This document shows positions 22,886 through 34,170 of a stretch of 62,000 bases of DNA, piece after piece; position 1 is the stretch's first letter, and each line of letters starts with the position of its first letter. Source of the DNA: Branchiostoma floridae. Taxonomy: Eukaryota; Chordata; Leptocardii; Amphioxiformes; Branchiostomatidae. The position numbers and the translations under genes were made by a program. Under the pieces are notes generated by a model that was not told the DNA's origin, did not search any database, and was given only the letters and a program-made list of their open reading frames with translations. The DNA lies in the NCBI RefSeq assembly GCF_000003815.2, contig NC_049996.1, positions 9,264,715 to 9,326,714 on the forward strand. Reading direction: 5' to 3'.

Positions 22886-24573
22886 GACAAGGAGGTTTGG
22901 TACTATCAAGGCCAACATGGCGTCCTTCGCTATGACGTCACTTATCAAGCCCCAAGTGTCCCGTATGTAGTGATGGATCAGGTTACGGAGTGAACATGGC
23001 GGTTCGTGGTTTTAGCTTGTCCTGTCTAACATTTCTGCAGGATTGTATGGATTACGTTAAATGGTTCCACTGCAAGAAGCAGTCGATCTGCATGCTCTTT
23101 TAAATGGCTTTTAGAGCCGGTTGAAATACCATGACAATCACATGGCAAGCATCTATAATATAACGCCAGAAATGACATTTTTTCTCAGTTGTAAATACAT
23201 TATACTAATATCAAGAACTACATCTTTCAGACCAAATGTAACGCTAGTTCATCTTTATCCGCGGGTTAACCTACATGTATATCCTTTGTTTACAGAAAAA
23301 AGGTATTTGTGGATATAGAGTTGACAGACGATGGTTTCAAACCGTATATTAAATATCTTGCAATTTCAAACGTCCGTTGACTTAATAGTGTATCCGCAAA
23401 TACCTTGTTTTTATTAACAACGGATATAGGGTACCCCACGAATAAAGATGAACTAGCATTATCTGCAATCTTTAATACGCAGTTGTAGTTGAAAAAAAAA
23501 TGAAGAAACATTGAAGACAAACCCTGTGCATCAATCTGTCTCTTTAATCCCACATTCTTCGGCCGGATTAAGAAAGCGTGTTTGAAGGATGAGGCGGTAA
23601 GCTCTACCTCTGCTCGGAAAGGGCACTACATAAAGTACATGCATTAGTAAAATAAATGTGTTCCCCCAGTCGCTGTTTAGAGGTCCGCACATACGTCTAG
23701 ATTGGGTGGAAATCCTTTTACCTTTTGGCTATGTTGACATTCCTTTGGGCCTGGCTGTACACTCCGTGTCTGGTGCTAATGCATTCTGTTCGCTGTTTAC
23801 TTATCGCTTCCCTGTATCTCATATGTTTTGGGGCCCTGAAATGATCGTATCCAGATGAATACGGTATTTACCTTCTTACGATAAATATATGTCAGTTAGG
23901 ATTAACGGGCCGCTAACTTTGTACTGGTTGCTAATTTTTATTTACGAATTAAAAATAAATGCTGTCATTCGAATTCTTAAGCTTTACGGTGATTCCACGA
24001 AAGCTCTAATTAAATGTTTACATGCTATGCAATATTTAGGGCACTCATCATGGTATAATATTTACGGTATGTGTCCTTTTAAAAGGGTTCATCTGAGGAC
24101 TAAAAGCCATGATGTCCTGGGGTGATAAAACTACATACCACCGCATTCACCACGACAAAACCGTGGTAAAAGGGCCAGCCATAAGCGGTACCATAAATCT
24201 GACGGTATCACTTCAGTCCGCTACTTGTCTTCAGGGTCTATCGTCAATCAAGGTTCTACATTAGTGGCAATGCCCACCTCCACATTCGATATGTTTCCTG
24301 CTAAGGGACATGTGGGTGGAAAATATTCATGCTAAACGAAAACGCTTGCATGTAAAAACTGATATAAGCCAACTCACGGTTTGCAATACGCATGCACTGT
24401 CTGATGCATGATGGCCATATGCCAATGTTGAAACTTGAAGAGATTAAACACACCTGGACATTGTATCAAGCATGGTCGAGATAGGAGCTGTTTACAAGTG
24501 GACATCCCCATGAAGTTTGGCTTCTCGCCTAAATGTATTCCTTTGTTATGTTGCAAGTTTAAGCTTTATGTCA
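22886..24573. other. No gene seen; possible promoter fragment at its left edge
   Basis: A TGACGTCA box (about 22934) lies between two AACATGGCG words (22914, 22995), a YY1/CRE-like arrangement, but no open frame with gene-like composition follows on either strand. Confidence 0.3.
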
Positions 24574-24842
24574 GTACACAAAATAAACCGCTTACCAACA
24601 AGCTTTAGATCAGGCCTCTGATCCCCACAAAGTTGAAATGACCCAAAGTCTATGTCACACATCCAGCCCATCAACCTTCCATCAAATGAAACGGGGGCCG
24701 ATACCGACTTCCAAGCACCTTTGACCCATTGCTTACGTCACACTTCCGGTCTGGATGTGTGACATAGGTTTGGGTCATTTTAACTTGATAAGGATCAGAG
24801 AACTGATTGAAACCTTGTTGGTAAGCGGTTCATTTTGTGTAC
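24574..24842. mobile_element. 269-bp MITE with about 100-bp inverted ends
   Basis: Left end GTACACAAAATAAACCGCTT continues ACCAACAAG. The right end is its reverse complement with a few changes, and similarity runs inward about 100 bp to TATGTCACACATCCAG. The central bases (CGACTTCCAAG, TTTGACCCATTGCT) recur at 50025-50095, so the family has a second, truncated member in the window. Confidence 0.8.
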
Positions 24843-26674
24843 GGATGTGAAGTTTAAAATTGTAACATAATGTTGATCACCGTCACAGATGAACTTACAT
24901 TCGAGTACAACAATGTAGGTCTTTGTTGTTATACAGGCATGTGTGCTTTCCAAAGTTGCAAGGGTTCCATGCTTGATTTGTTTCCTTTCATCTTATTGTC
25001 AAGATCAAAATTTCCGAGAACAGGAAACAAAAACAACGTTCACTAGACTAATTATAATGCAATGACGACTAAATAGGCGTCTCACACATTTGGAACAACT
25101 TTATTTCATAAAGCTTTACTTTAATTTTCAATCTAGTCATCTAACTACCAGTTTCTATATCTTGAGAGATTGTTCTAAATAGAAAGCACCATTTCCACAA
25201 ATCAGTGAAAATATTCTTATAATGTATTATTGCTTACAGCCAGTGATGCTCTATTTAATCTTTAGATAGCGAAATTAAAGGCTTATGAAGGACCTTTGCT
25301 AAAACGCATGGATAGAAATACTGTGCAAGAACGTACAAAAGTATCCAATCACAAAGTTCGTTTCGCTAAGTATTTCACGGCGTCGTCAAAAAAGTGGTCA
25401 ACACTTTTGTGATCTTAGAATGATACATTAGGACATTTATACAGAATCAGACAGTTTTTGTATCTGGAGGACATTATAAATCAGGGCACCTCACGATGTA
25501 CGGTATATACCTCGTGATACTCTAGGTCGAAACTAAAATTTATATTAGTTATACTGTAATACTGGAAAATGTTAAACAAGTCACGGTGGTAGAGTGGCAT
25601 GCCGAGTCTATTAGTACAACGTTATCAAGATTATTTTCGCCCTATTGGTGTCTTATAAAACGCCATAAGCTAATGAACTCATTGTGATTATACAACCGTC
25701 CAACCGTTCAACTTCAACCGTTTTCACAGAACGTTTCGTACAGTTACATGTAAGTTGCCAAAATTCATTTTGTTAAGTTTCAAGTCGACGTGAAATTGCT
25801 TCTCTGAAGTTTTTTTGCTATGTATAGATCACAGCATTACAAATGGTGGATCAAGGTAGAGGGGGTATCACAAGTTAACATGTTACAAATATCGCCAGCA
25901 ATATATTTGTCTTAACCAACTACTACTTTTAAAGTTTCGGTCTCGCTACAATAAAATGATTTTTTTTGATATATAGATATATATTTTGTGGACTTATATT
26001 TTTTTCTTCATCTTCATCTTTGTATCTTTGTGGACTTAAATTTTTTTTAGATTTTGATATTATTTTTAGGGATGGGCACTACTGGTTTTGGACTACCACG
26101 GCGAGGGAAAGACACATACGTTCCTTCTATTATTTCACATACTATGTTAGTGATGCTACTCGCTCAACAGCAAGTAAAAGCCTGGACGATAATGTTAGTC
26201 AGGAGGCGTCTTTCCTTCATAGACTCGCTCGTGTCCTTTAGTAGTAGCAAGCATTAATGGTTCTTCCCTTCCCAGGAGGCAGTGCGGTCGCGAGGATCAT
26301 CAAAGCAAGCAGTACGCATGCGCGAATATCGCCATGTTGGAAATTCCGACTGAAAGTGAGGCTGGTAGAGGTAGTACTAGTAACAACCTGGTAGTATATC
26401 CTCTTGTCCTGTAGCTATCATCGCCAATTACTTTTGCAACACAGAGCCTCATTGTCCAGAACGGCAGGTTCCAAGAAATAGCGGTTCCTTTCCCTAAGCA
26501 TTGACTGCTTGTCAGTGCAGTTTAAGCCAAACATCCATGTGGTTCACCCATTCAAAGTCCTGAGATGGTTAGCCCTTGTAACGTTCATATTCCATTCCTA
26601 CCCTCATACTGCCTTAGCCATCGTGCCGGCATCAAAAGTTCTGACATTCGTGACTTTTAGCTTTCTCGCACAGG
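24843..26674. other. No gene supported
   Basis: AT-rich, with the YY1/NRF1-like module at 26305-26345. ORFs at 25966-26257 are T-rich chance frames. Confidence 0.35.
26305..26345. promoter_or_regulatory. NRF1-like plus YY1-like composite module
   Basis: GTACGCATGCGCGAATATC is followed by GCCATGTTGG. On the minus strand this reads CCAACATGGCGATATTCGCG then CATGCGTACTGC. A near copy in the opposite orientation is at 39578-39622. It could be a downstream gene's promoter or a dispersed repeat. Confidence 0.35.
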
Positions 26675-26680
26675 TTTATT
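26675..26680 (-). promoter_or_regulatory. Possible polyadenylation signal of the Ig-SH3 receptor
   Basis: AATAAA on the minus strand, about 630 nt downstream of the stop at 27309. An ATTAAA variant lies nearer, at about 26855. The plus-strand ORF 26509-26952 would then be antisense to the 3' UTR. Confidence 0.3.
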
Positions 26681-27308
26681 GTTCATTGAAAAGTCTTTTT
26701 TTCATTGTAGACTACTATCACATTGCCTCGGATGATTCTCGCATAATAGAATACCCAGTTTCTGTACATTTGAAGTCCTTCTTCTTGGAGCATGGTCATT
26801 CCCGTTGCGTTCAATCAGGAAAACTAGATTCAACGGCCAATCATAAGGTCCGCATCTTTAATATTCAATCTTGTAGAGATCCAACAGTCAGGGGAATTCC
26901 CCTTTGTCCAGCAGCTCGCCTCATGGTAACACATTATGAGATCTTTATCTGAAACCCAACAACAACAATGACGGACAACATTGTCATCTATAGACAGCGC
27001 CCGTCACAGCGCCGAAATTCACGTCACAGAAGACATCTTCGACGTTTTAATACCAGATGTAAATTTGTACAGTAACACGATACATCCGCATCTACATTAC
27101 AATCCATAGTCACGGACTGAACTGCGATGTTCACCGTCCATCATGTCCTCATATATCCATTTACGTGCATGGCGTGGAGCCAAGAAAACCTGTGACAAAT
27201 TTCATGGACGATCTGGGTGCAATTTGTTCACGTTCTCCCTATTGCAAAACCACAGAGATGTAACTTTTCACACATTCATCATCCCGAGCAGTTCTGACCA
27301 CCTTATAG

Positions 27309-27662
27309 TCACAGTCTCGTTTCGTAATGGCTCGGGTTAAGGAGACTTGGGTTTAGCTTCTGCATTTTCAAGGTCATTGCCTTTATAGTTTCGTCGTCGT
27401 CAAGATCTGTTTCCACGTATTCCACCCGCGATCGCTCGGCAACCTTTTCTGAACATGTGGGTATAGGTGTTTGTGGCGGAGGTACTGGTGTTGTTGGCGT
27501 TTTGGGTTTGGGCGTTTCCTTGGCAGGTAACGTTGCCGAACCAGACATGGTTGCGGTTGTGGGCACCTTAGGGGGTTCGGGGATGACCGGTGTCTTCGGT
27601 TTTGGTAAAGTGGTCGGTTTGGGCAGTGTGGAGGTCTCCTGGATTTTCTTTTCTTCCTCTGC
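27309..27662 (-). CDS. Ig-SH3 receptor, exon 8 (proline-rich tail and PDZ ligand, stop)
   Basis: Last coding exon: acceptor CTGTTTCTTCTAG, first base 27662, phase 0, 117 codons plus TGA. It starts AEEEKKIQETSTLPKPTTLP and is rich in Lys-Pro and Thr-Pro with several PxxP cores (residues about 556-611, including TPVPPPQTPIP). An acidic tyrosine motif RVEYVETDLDDDE follows (Tyr about 625). The protein ends SHYETRL, a class I PDZ-binding C-terminus (x-Thr-x-Leu). PxxP runs are general SH3 ligands, so self-binding to the SH3 of exon 6 or recruitment of other SH3 proteins is possible; no site matches the classical +xxPxxP exactly. It follows exon 7 after a 547-bp intron. Confidence 0.8.
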   Translation of the reverse strand, partial: AEEEKKIQETSTLPKPTTLPKPKTPVIPEPPKVPTTATMSGSATLPAKETPKPKTPTTPVPPPQTPIPTCSEKVAERSRVEYVETDLDDDETIKAMTLKMQKLNPSLLNPSHYETRL

Positions 27663-28209
27663 CTAGAAGAAACAGTTAAGCATGTTTAGAAATCACAAAA
27701 ACTATCATTTCAGAAGATTATGGAAAAGGCCGAGTTTTACTAGTATGAATTCCTTTCATGCAAATTTAAACCTAATATCTCATTATTGACGTTGCTGATC
27801 TACAAATCCACATTGCGAGAACGTAATACTATGTACCTGAAGGAAACAGCAAAATAACTGAGACTACGGTGAGTACTACATAAGTCACATTGTATCTGAA
27901 GCATTTGGATCCTTGTGGTACTCATTTTGCTTTACATAAATACACGTGCTTTTATTGGTTTCCCACGATGATCACATGTAATGCCTGTAGTTCATAATAA
28001 TATCAACTGTGTTATGAAAAAAATGCAGCTGACTTTACCAACGCTTATATTTGAATTGGTATCTTCATAAGATTATGTCTGCTATCCTTGTCACATGCAT
28101 GTTTCCTATGTCTCTACCACATGCATGTTCTAAGCCCACATACTCGCAAATAGCCGTGATGTCCGAACTTGCAAATAAGTGAACAAAAATTAGAAACTTG
28201 AAAGTTTAC
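27663..28209 (-). other. Intron 7 of the Ig-SH3 receptor
   Basis: 547 bp, GT-AG on the minus strand, AT-rich, no other feature seen. Confidence 0.75.
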
Positions 28210-28331
28210 CTGAGCCTTTCTCTTGAGCGTGCCGACAGGTATGGTGCTGTACACGGTGACGTAGCGCGAAGACTTCATGTCATCGTCGGCAGAACATTGA
28301 GCGCCTCCCGTCTGGCCACCGGAGAGATGCC
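28210..28331 (-). CDS. Ig-SH3 receptor, exon 7 (ITIM/ITSM-like tyrosines)
   Basis: 122 nt, acceptor TTTACAACCCAG (phase 1), donor CAG/GTAAAC (phase 0). It encodes GHLSGGQTGGAQCSADDDMK, then SSRYVTVYSTIPVGTLKRKAQ. SRYVTV (about 524-529, Tyr526) fits the ITIM pattern [SIVL]xYxx[IVL]. TVYSTI (about 528-533, Tyr530) fits the ITSM pattern TxYxx[VI]. The two overlap by two residues and their tyrosines are four apart. In vertebrate receptors, such motifs bind SH2 phosphatases and SAP-type adaptors when phosphorylated; here that is inferred from the pattern only. The basic LKRKAQ follows. Confidence 0.8.
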
Positions 28332-29644
28332 CTGGGTTGTAAACAATTGATTCATCCATTAGGAATATATAATGTAGTTAAACATAGGCCTGGTTTAGCT
28401 TTATGCCGAGTTCACAATTTCAAACCGGCGCCTGGAGGAAACAGGAGCATAATAAAAATAAAAGGCGAGATAACACATAAAACGTATAACAAATGTCCAT
28501 GGACATAATTTGTGTACATTATACGTATCTTCATACACACATTTATTTCCCGTTCCCACAAGCAGCCAGGCCGGGACCGGGATTGGAAATGTCATTAACA
28601 GGAAATTCGATGACAAAATTTCACCCATATTCACAAATACTTAGTACATACGTATCACGTATGCATGTAAAATGCGATTGAAGTATAATGAATTTCGACG
28701 ATTCTTGAGCAACAGGCCTGCAACCAGAAATAGCAAAATTTAACCAGTGATGTCACACACATTCACAAACATATACACAAACTTACATACATATCATCAC
28801 CATACATAGGAGTATTTTGAAAGTATATGAATTCTGAATCACCTGGCATGATGATGTTTTGTTTTTTCAAATTTCAACGATTGAACAGTTCTATTTTTCT
28901 CAAATATTATGTCAATGTGATTTTGTCGATGTTTTTCGACCTTAAAAAGTTGGTCAAATTTAGTACTTTTTAAAGCTAAGAAGGTCGCCATTATCATACA
29001 AGAAGGATGGGTTTTTCCAAGGCGTGACCAGACATCCCACATTTCAAGATAAACCCTCTTTTAAGGGGTTCACCTTTCCTGTCACATCATACAAACAGCA
29101 GTATCTTACAGTTAACCCAGACATATATTGTACATACCAAACGCTTTGCAACAAACTAGTAACCCAAATTATTGTAAATAGCTGTGGATTGTTTGTTTTG
29201 ATATTGTTATTTTATTTTTCTTGTCAGTTGTTATCTTTTTTTTTGAGAGGTGATGTCAATATTAGCGTACTGCTAGTGTATCACCTCTCTGTCCTGTATT
29301 GTACTTTGTTGATGAATAAATTTTAAAAAAAGAAGATAAACCCCTCCCATTGGCATGATTGATGAGTCATGTAAACCAATCAGCATTGTTGATTCGATCT
29401 GTTCTGCCATGATTGATAGGTTCCTGCTCCTGGTAATGATCTGGTTAGGATTCATGGCGACAATGGTACTGACGCTATCTCCTCTTCCATTGATTAGAAG
29501 GGAAGGGATCAATGGTAGAGGTTAGGCAAGTTTATCAGACCATCCGTTGTGTGGGGCATGAAAGGACAGAGCGATATTGAAATATCGTCAAAGCCACCGG
29601 AACTTTCGACTTCGGGGACTGTGATGTCCCTTTGGGAGGCATCC

Positions 29645-30102
29645 GGGATGCGATGGAAAATATCGAGCCATCGGTTCTGTCTGCTTTGACATTGTAACTG
29701 CACCTGAGTACGACATTGTGGGATGCCGAGGAAATGAGATACTGCCTTTTTGGACACTGAGAAATATTGATAATCGTGGGTGGAGCATTGTACCGCTTTT
29801 GTTGATTTTTTTGGAAGATCCTTACGCAGAAAAATGTGGCGTCAACGTTCAACTTAACATGGCACGTTATAGCTGTAATGATCTGTAATTACGTTGGGAT
29901 TCTTCTGTCTGCTTTGATATTGTAACTTTATCTGAGCACACATTGTGGGATACCGGGGCAATGAAATATTGGACATTGAACTTTTTGGACTCCGAGAAAT
30001 ATCGATAACAGTGCGTGATACAATGTTATGCCTTTGTTGAAAGTTTAGAAAGATCTTTACGCAGAAGTATGTTGAGCCCACGTTCAACTTAACATGGCAC
30101 AT
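29645..30102. repeat. Diverged 236-bp tandem duplication
   Basis: TCTGTCTGCTTTGACATTGT (about 29676) recurs as TCTGTCTGCTTTGATATTGT (about 29907), and CTTACGCAGAA...CGTTCAACTTAACATGGCAC recurs at 29820-29864 and 30056-30099. The parallel minus-strand ORFs follow from the duplication. Confidence 0.75.
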
Positions 30103-30529
30103 TGTAGCTTAATCAGGCTGGTATTTTTCATTTGATGTTAGCGGAATGTCACTTTGTTATTTACTTTAAACTGTTATTCTGCATATAAAACATTTCATAT
30201 TTTGCTTTGCAGGCAATCTTTCTCTCTCCTTGCCGTCATCTTTTCCCCAGCACAATGTATTATGGGATTTAAATGTTACAATGTCATCGATTATATGCAA
30301 TTTGAAATATTGTCTCTGATTGGTTGCCGGTGTGCTTCATACAAGCGTAGTGGCCGATTCATTTGCAGTATTCAAGTAATTAGATTGTAGATCAAAACAA
30401 ATGACTGAAGCAAAATTTTATGACATTTCAATTGTTACATACACGCCGTTGCACTATAGAATAAAGAGGAGACAAACAAAATCGTTAATATTGCACTAAT
30501 TCAGTAATTGTCAGTACTTAGAGTCATAA

Positions 30530-30590
30530 TTGCCCTAAAGAAGGTGACAGACGGTTACTGAAACGTTGGTGAGAATAAAGCAATGGTTGT
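30530..30590 (+). repeat. Retroelement-tail hairpin motif, copy 1
   Basis: TTGCCCTAAAGAAGGTGACA then GACGGTTACTGAAACG. The core pairs GGTGAC with GTTACT through G-U. Related copies are at 36641 and 47789. Confidence 0.6.
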
Positions 30591-31195
30591 GTAAAAAGGG
30601 TCTCTTCATTCACCGCACTAATTGTGTTATCAATAGCCAGATTTTCCGTTTGATAACGATGTCCAAATTCCATCTCGTCCCTCTGTGGGGCCCATCGCCC
30701 CCCGCAGCGACGGGAGGACCTCTAATTTACAAGTCTGGCGGTGCGATCCTGGCAAGGTTATCTCCTATTATTCACAGGAGGTGACACTTCAATAATGCAC
30801 ACTTGGGCCCTTCTGACAGCCGGAAAATGATCATTCTAAAGATGATATCGGCGTTATGTCTGTGTGACGTGATTTAGCCGGGGTATAATTGATGTGGACG
30901 TTCGTACACAGACGTTTATGTAAACGTAATATCCCCTCACAGACACCGCGTCGCGCCACCGGCCTCCCTTTAAATTACGTTATTGACAGTCTTATCCAAT
31001 GCTTTCTCCCCGCGTCTAATTCCAGCGGTTTAAAACTTCGATCTATCGTCAGTTATTACACACCAAGACATGCCTATTTATCACTCCAACCGCCCGAATG
31101 TTAATCATTCCACATTGGACGGAATAGAAATGTAATTAAGAAATCGATGGACGCTATGGAGGATGGGCGCGCCCTTCTTCCAAAACACCCGGTGG

Positions 31196-31510
31196 TCGGG
31201 TCAGGTCTGCTCGGGTATAGTTCACAAAAGGTGCACTTTCACCGGACGTGGGGCACGCTTGCGGCATTGCTGCGTTCGTTCACTGCGTCACTGTTTTGTT
31301 ATTTTCTCCGATTTTTTATAATTCAGATATTGCGTAATACGTAAAGGTATGGCATACAAGACGACAAAATACACAACCATTAAAAGAAAATTCGTTCTTT
31401 ATCTCTGAAATTCGTAGAGTATCTTTCGAACCCCGCAATGCCGCAAGCGTGCCCCACGTCCGGTGAGAGTGCACCTAAACCATCGCAGTCTGACCCGCAG
31501 GATGAGACCT
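31196..31510. mobile_element. MITE with about 45-bp strong inverted ends
   Basis: AGGTGCACTTTCACCGGACG then TGGGGCACGCTTGCGGCATTGC (31228-31270) is matched in reverse complement at 31436-31480 with a single change. Weaker similarity extends outward (CGGGTCAG). A fragment GGTGAGAGTGCACCT at about 37834 belongs to the same family. Confidence 0.7.
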
Positions 31511-31544
31511 GAAGTCGACTTGTCTGCACGAAAGGTCGATACGA

Positions 31545-31925
31545 GTTAAAGTTCAGCTGATTATAACCGTTCTGAATGTTAAAGGCGACACGATAATTTG
31601 TAACGGTTGCAATGTCTATCCCACATGGCACAGTGGGGATAGCCTGGATACCAGACCCCAGCCCGAGCTCGAAAATATCGATCGCGATTGGTTATTTTTG
31701 AGATCGGGCTGGGGTCTGGTATCCAGGCTACGGTGGGGAATTATCATGGCATCGTCTTACGACAGTACTGTCTATATCGTAACATCATTTTCATTACATT
31801 AGTTCAGCTGAGTATAACCGTTCTGAATGTTCAAAGCGACACGATAATTTGTAACGGTAGCGATTTCCTTGTCACAGTGGGGAGAGATTATGGCATCGTC
31901 TTACGAGAATGTTATCTATATCATA
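31545..31925. repeat. Tandem duplication, about 250 bp, one copy split by a MITE
   Basis: AGTTCAGCTGATTATAACCG (about 31551) and AGTTCAGCTGAGTATAACCG (about 31801), both continuing TTCTGAATGTT and CGACACGATAATTTGTAACGGT. The first copy is interrupted by the element at 31640-31730. Confidence 0.8.
31640..31730. mobile_element. 91-bp palindromic MITE with 9-bp target duplication
   Basis: TAGCCTGGATACCAGACCCC and 11 further bases form a 31-bp inverted end with one mismatch. Flanks are CAGTGGGGA (31631-31639) and CGGTGGGGA (31731-31739). The tandem paralogue at about 31873-31883 (CACAGTGGGGAGAG) shows the empty site. Confidence 0.85.
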
Positions 31926-32839
31926 ACATAATTTTCATTATATTAGAAGAGCCAATACTCCCTTGTTAGCCTTAAAAACAGCATTCAAGATTACTGTTAC
32001 AATGAGCCCTTTGCGAATGTTTAGAATAGTTGAGTAAGTTTTACATAGTGACTCCCCATAATTTCTACAGTGGAAACGAAATGCCGTGTCGCGGATAGAG
32101 AAGTTCACGACTGAAAGACACTTAATTGTTTTTCCGATGGCACTGGATATGGACATCATCAACCACAAACGTGTAATGCCCGTGCAAGATGGCAGGCTAA
32201 AACATAGACATCCGGGGCTAAATCTTCTTCCAGCACCATGTTATAATAACAATGAAAAATGATACATTTCACACCACCTTTCCAATGATTTTTGCATAGC
32301 TACTGCCTACAAGTACGTGTCTATGAGCCCCTACATTCAATAGCTCACCTTTTTAATACATGCATGGCATTCCGACTTTACAAGTGTACGCCATTTTCCT
32401 TTGATGAGTAACCTTTTCTTTGGTCAAGGTGAGCATCGGGTGTCATCTTCAAAGTTGTAAAGGTTAAAGATAGGTACATCATAGAATCTATTGTCCTTTC
32501 CAATGACATTTGTGATTTTACATGGTGGTCCATCTGCACTGGGAAGCTTTGTAGGTCTTAGTTGTTATTGATCATTGAGATATATGCTGCACTTACTAGA
32601 ACATCGACTTCGGTGATGTAAATGAGCAGGGCTGTATTCTCATCACGTGCGAAGTGCAGCAACCATACAAAATCATACATTGTATTACAACACAAAAACT
32701 ACGACATCTGATGCCCAATACATTTTATAAGTTAACGTCTTTGCATACAATCTGCATGAAACTAAATGTTTTATTCAGCTTGGCGTCCCTGACAGGATAG
32801 ACTGAACTGTTTCAGCATTAAGCATGACGTAACTAAATG

Positions 32840-33625
32840 CCTAAGTGCCTCTGACGGGCCAAGTTGGACTTGAAGTCTATAAAAAGAAAAATCAAGTATC
32901 TGCTTTTCAGCCGGAATAATATGGTTACCACTCAATGTCTGAAACCAAATGCCTAAGCGTCTCTAGCAGGCTAAGTTGAACTTGAAGTCTATAAAAAGAA
33001 TAATGAAGTATCTACTTGTCAGCCGAAATAATGTGATTAACTCTCAATGTCTTATATAGAAATGCATAAACCAAATTCCTAAGTGTCTCTGACAGGCCAA
33101 GTTGAACTTGAAGTCTATAAAAAGAATGAAATAATGTGGTTACCTGTCAATGTCTCAGACATTCCTACACAAAATGCCCAAGCGTCTCTGACGGGCTAAG
33201 TTAAACTTAGTAATCTTAAAAATAGTAATCAAGTATCTGTCTGTCAGCCGGAATAATGCAGTTACCTCTCAATGTCTCAGACATGCCAGAAGAAATCGCT
33301 AAGCGTCTCAAGTTGAACGTGAAGTCTATAAAAAGAATAGTTAAGTATCTGTCTGTCAGCCGGAATAATGTGGTTACCTCTCAATGTCTTAGATATGCCT
33401 AAACCAAATGCCTGACAGGCTAAGTTAAACTTGAAGTCTATAAGAAGAAAAATCACATACGAGATTGTATCTTCTATGAAAAATAATAATCAAGTAACTA
33501 CCTGTCAGCCGGAATAATGAGTTTACCTGTCAATGTCTCAGACACGCCAAAAGAAATCGCTAAGCGTCTCAAGTTGAACGTGAAGTCTATAAAAAGAATA
33601 GTTAAGTATCGAGCTGTCAGGCAGA
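32840..33625. repeat. Diverged tandem array, about 90-150 bp units, seven copies
   Basis: Units share CCTAAGCGTCTCTGACAGGC, AAGTTGAACTTGAAGTCTAT, AAAAAGAA, TATCTGTCTGTCAGCCGGAA and TAATGTGGTTACCTCTCAAT. Starts near 32859, 32949, 33078, 33176, 33298, 33408 and 33560. It lies just downstream of the SH3 exon. Confidence 0.8.
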
Positions 33626-33972
33626 CTAATGTGGGTATAACTCGGGTGTGCCAGCTGCGCTAAGACCTAATCTATCCAATGACAGCCTAATTGAATTGGG
33701 ACGACGCCAACTTGCCTACCTTCATAAAACTCTCCAAGTCACCAGAACCTATAAATGATTCCAGCAGGAGAGATGGCAATACCGAAACAGGTCAAAAGAC
33801 TACGATATAGTTTGAGTTAAAGAATATTGATAGTAAAATTAGTGACGGCGACACTGATGAACTCATATACTCGGGTATAACAGTTTGGGAGGACGACTGC
33901 AAATTACTACGACACATTAATGGGTTACAGTACTTGATGGATTTGACGCTGTACACATAACAATTAACCCAC

Positions 33973-34170
33973 CATTACTTGTGTCAGTGGCTGGCTTTTT
34001 CACCATCGTCACGCAGCCGGCCGGAAATGCTCCCATCTTGCCTTGCGTGCATCCGTACCACCATCCATCACTTCCGGTCTTCAGCACCTCCACCATGTCG
34101 CCGACCTTGAGCTTCAGTAACCCCGGCTCGTTGACGTCATAGGGTTCGATTGCCTTGGCAACGCATTTCT
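33973..34170 (-). CDS. Ig-SH3 receptor, exon 6 (SH3 domain)
   Basis: 198 nt, acceptor CATTTTCGACAG (phase 1), donor AATG/GTGGGT (phase 1; CAA/GTAATG nine bases earlier is a same-phase alternative). The exon encodes almost exactly one SH3 domain, residues about 439-495: CVAKAIEPYDVNEPG (ALYDY-like region), LLKLKVGDMVEVL (hydrophobic strand plus GD), DGWWYG (the conserved double Trp), and GAFPAGCV (the G-x-FP-x-x-x-V box). Two aromatic pocket positions are changed: the first Tyr of ALYDY is Glu and the Tyr of PxxYV is Cys. Trp and Pro are kept. It follows the transmembrane exon after a 736-bp intron, so the domain is cytoplasmic. Confidence 0.88.

Larger units (their letters stand above)
28332..33972 (-). 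other. Intron 6 of the Ig-SH3 receptor
   Basis: 5.6 kb. It holds a diverged tandem duplication (29645-30102), a retroelement tail (30530-30590), two transposons (31196-31510 and 31640-31730), another tandem duplication (31545-31925) and a satellite-like array (32840-33625). No further exon with good splice sites was found. The ORFs at 29273-30102 and 31380-32168 lie in these repeats. Confidence 0.6.

Noticed and set aside
26509-26952. 147-aa plus-strand ORF
   Set aside because: No domain, mixed composition, and it probably lies antisense to the 3' UTR of the receptor gene.
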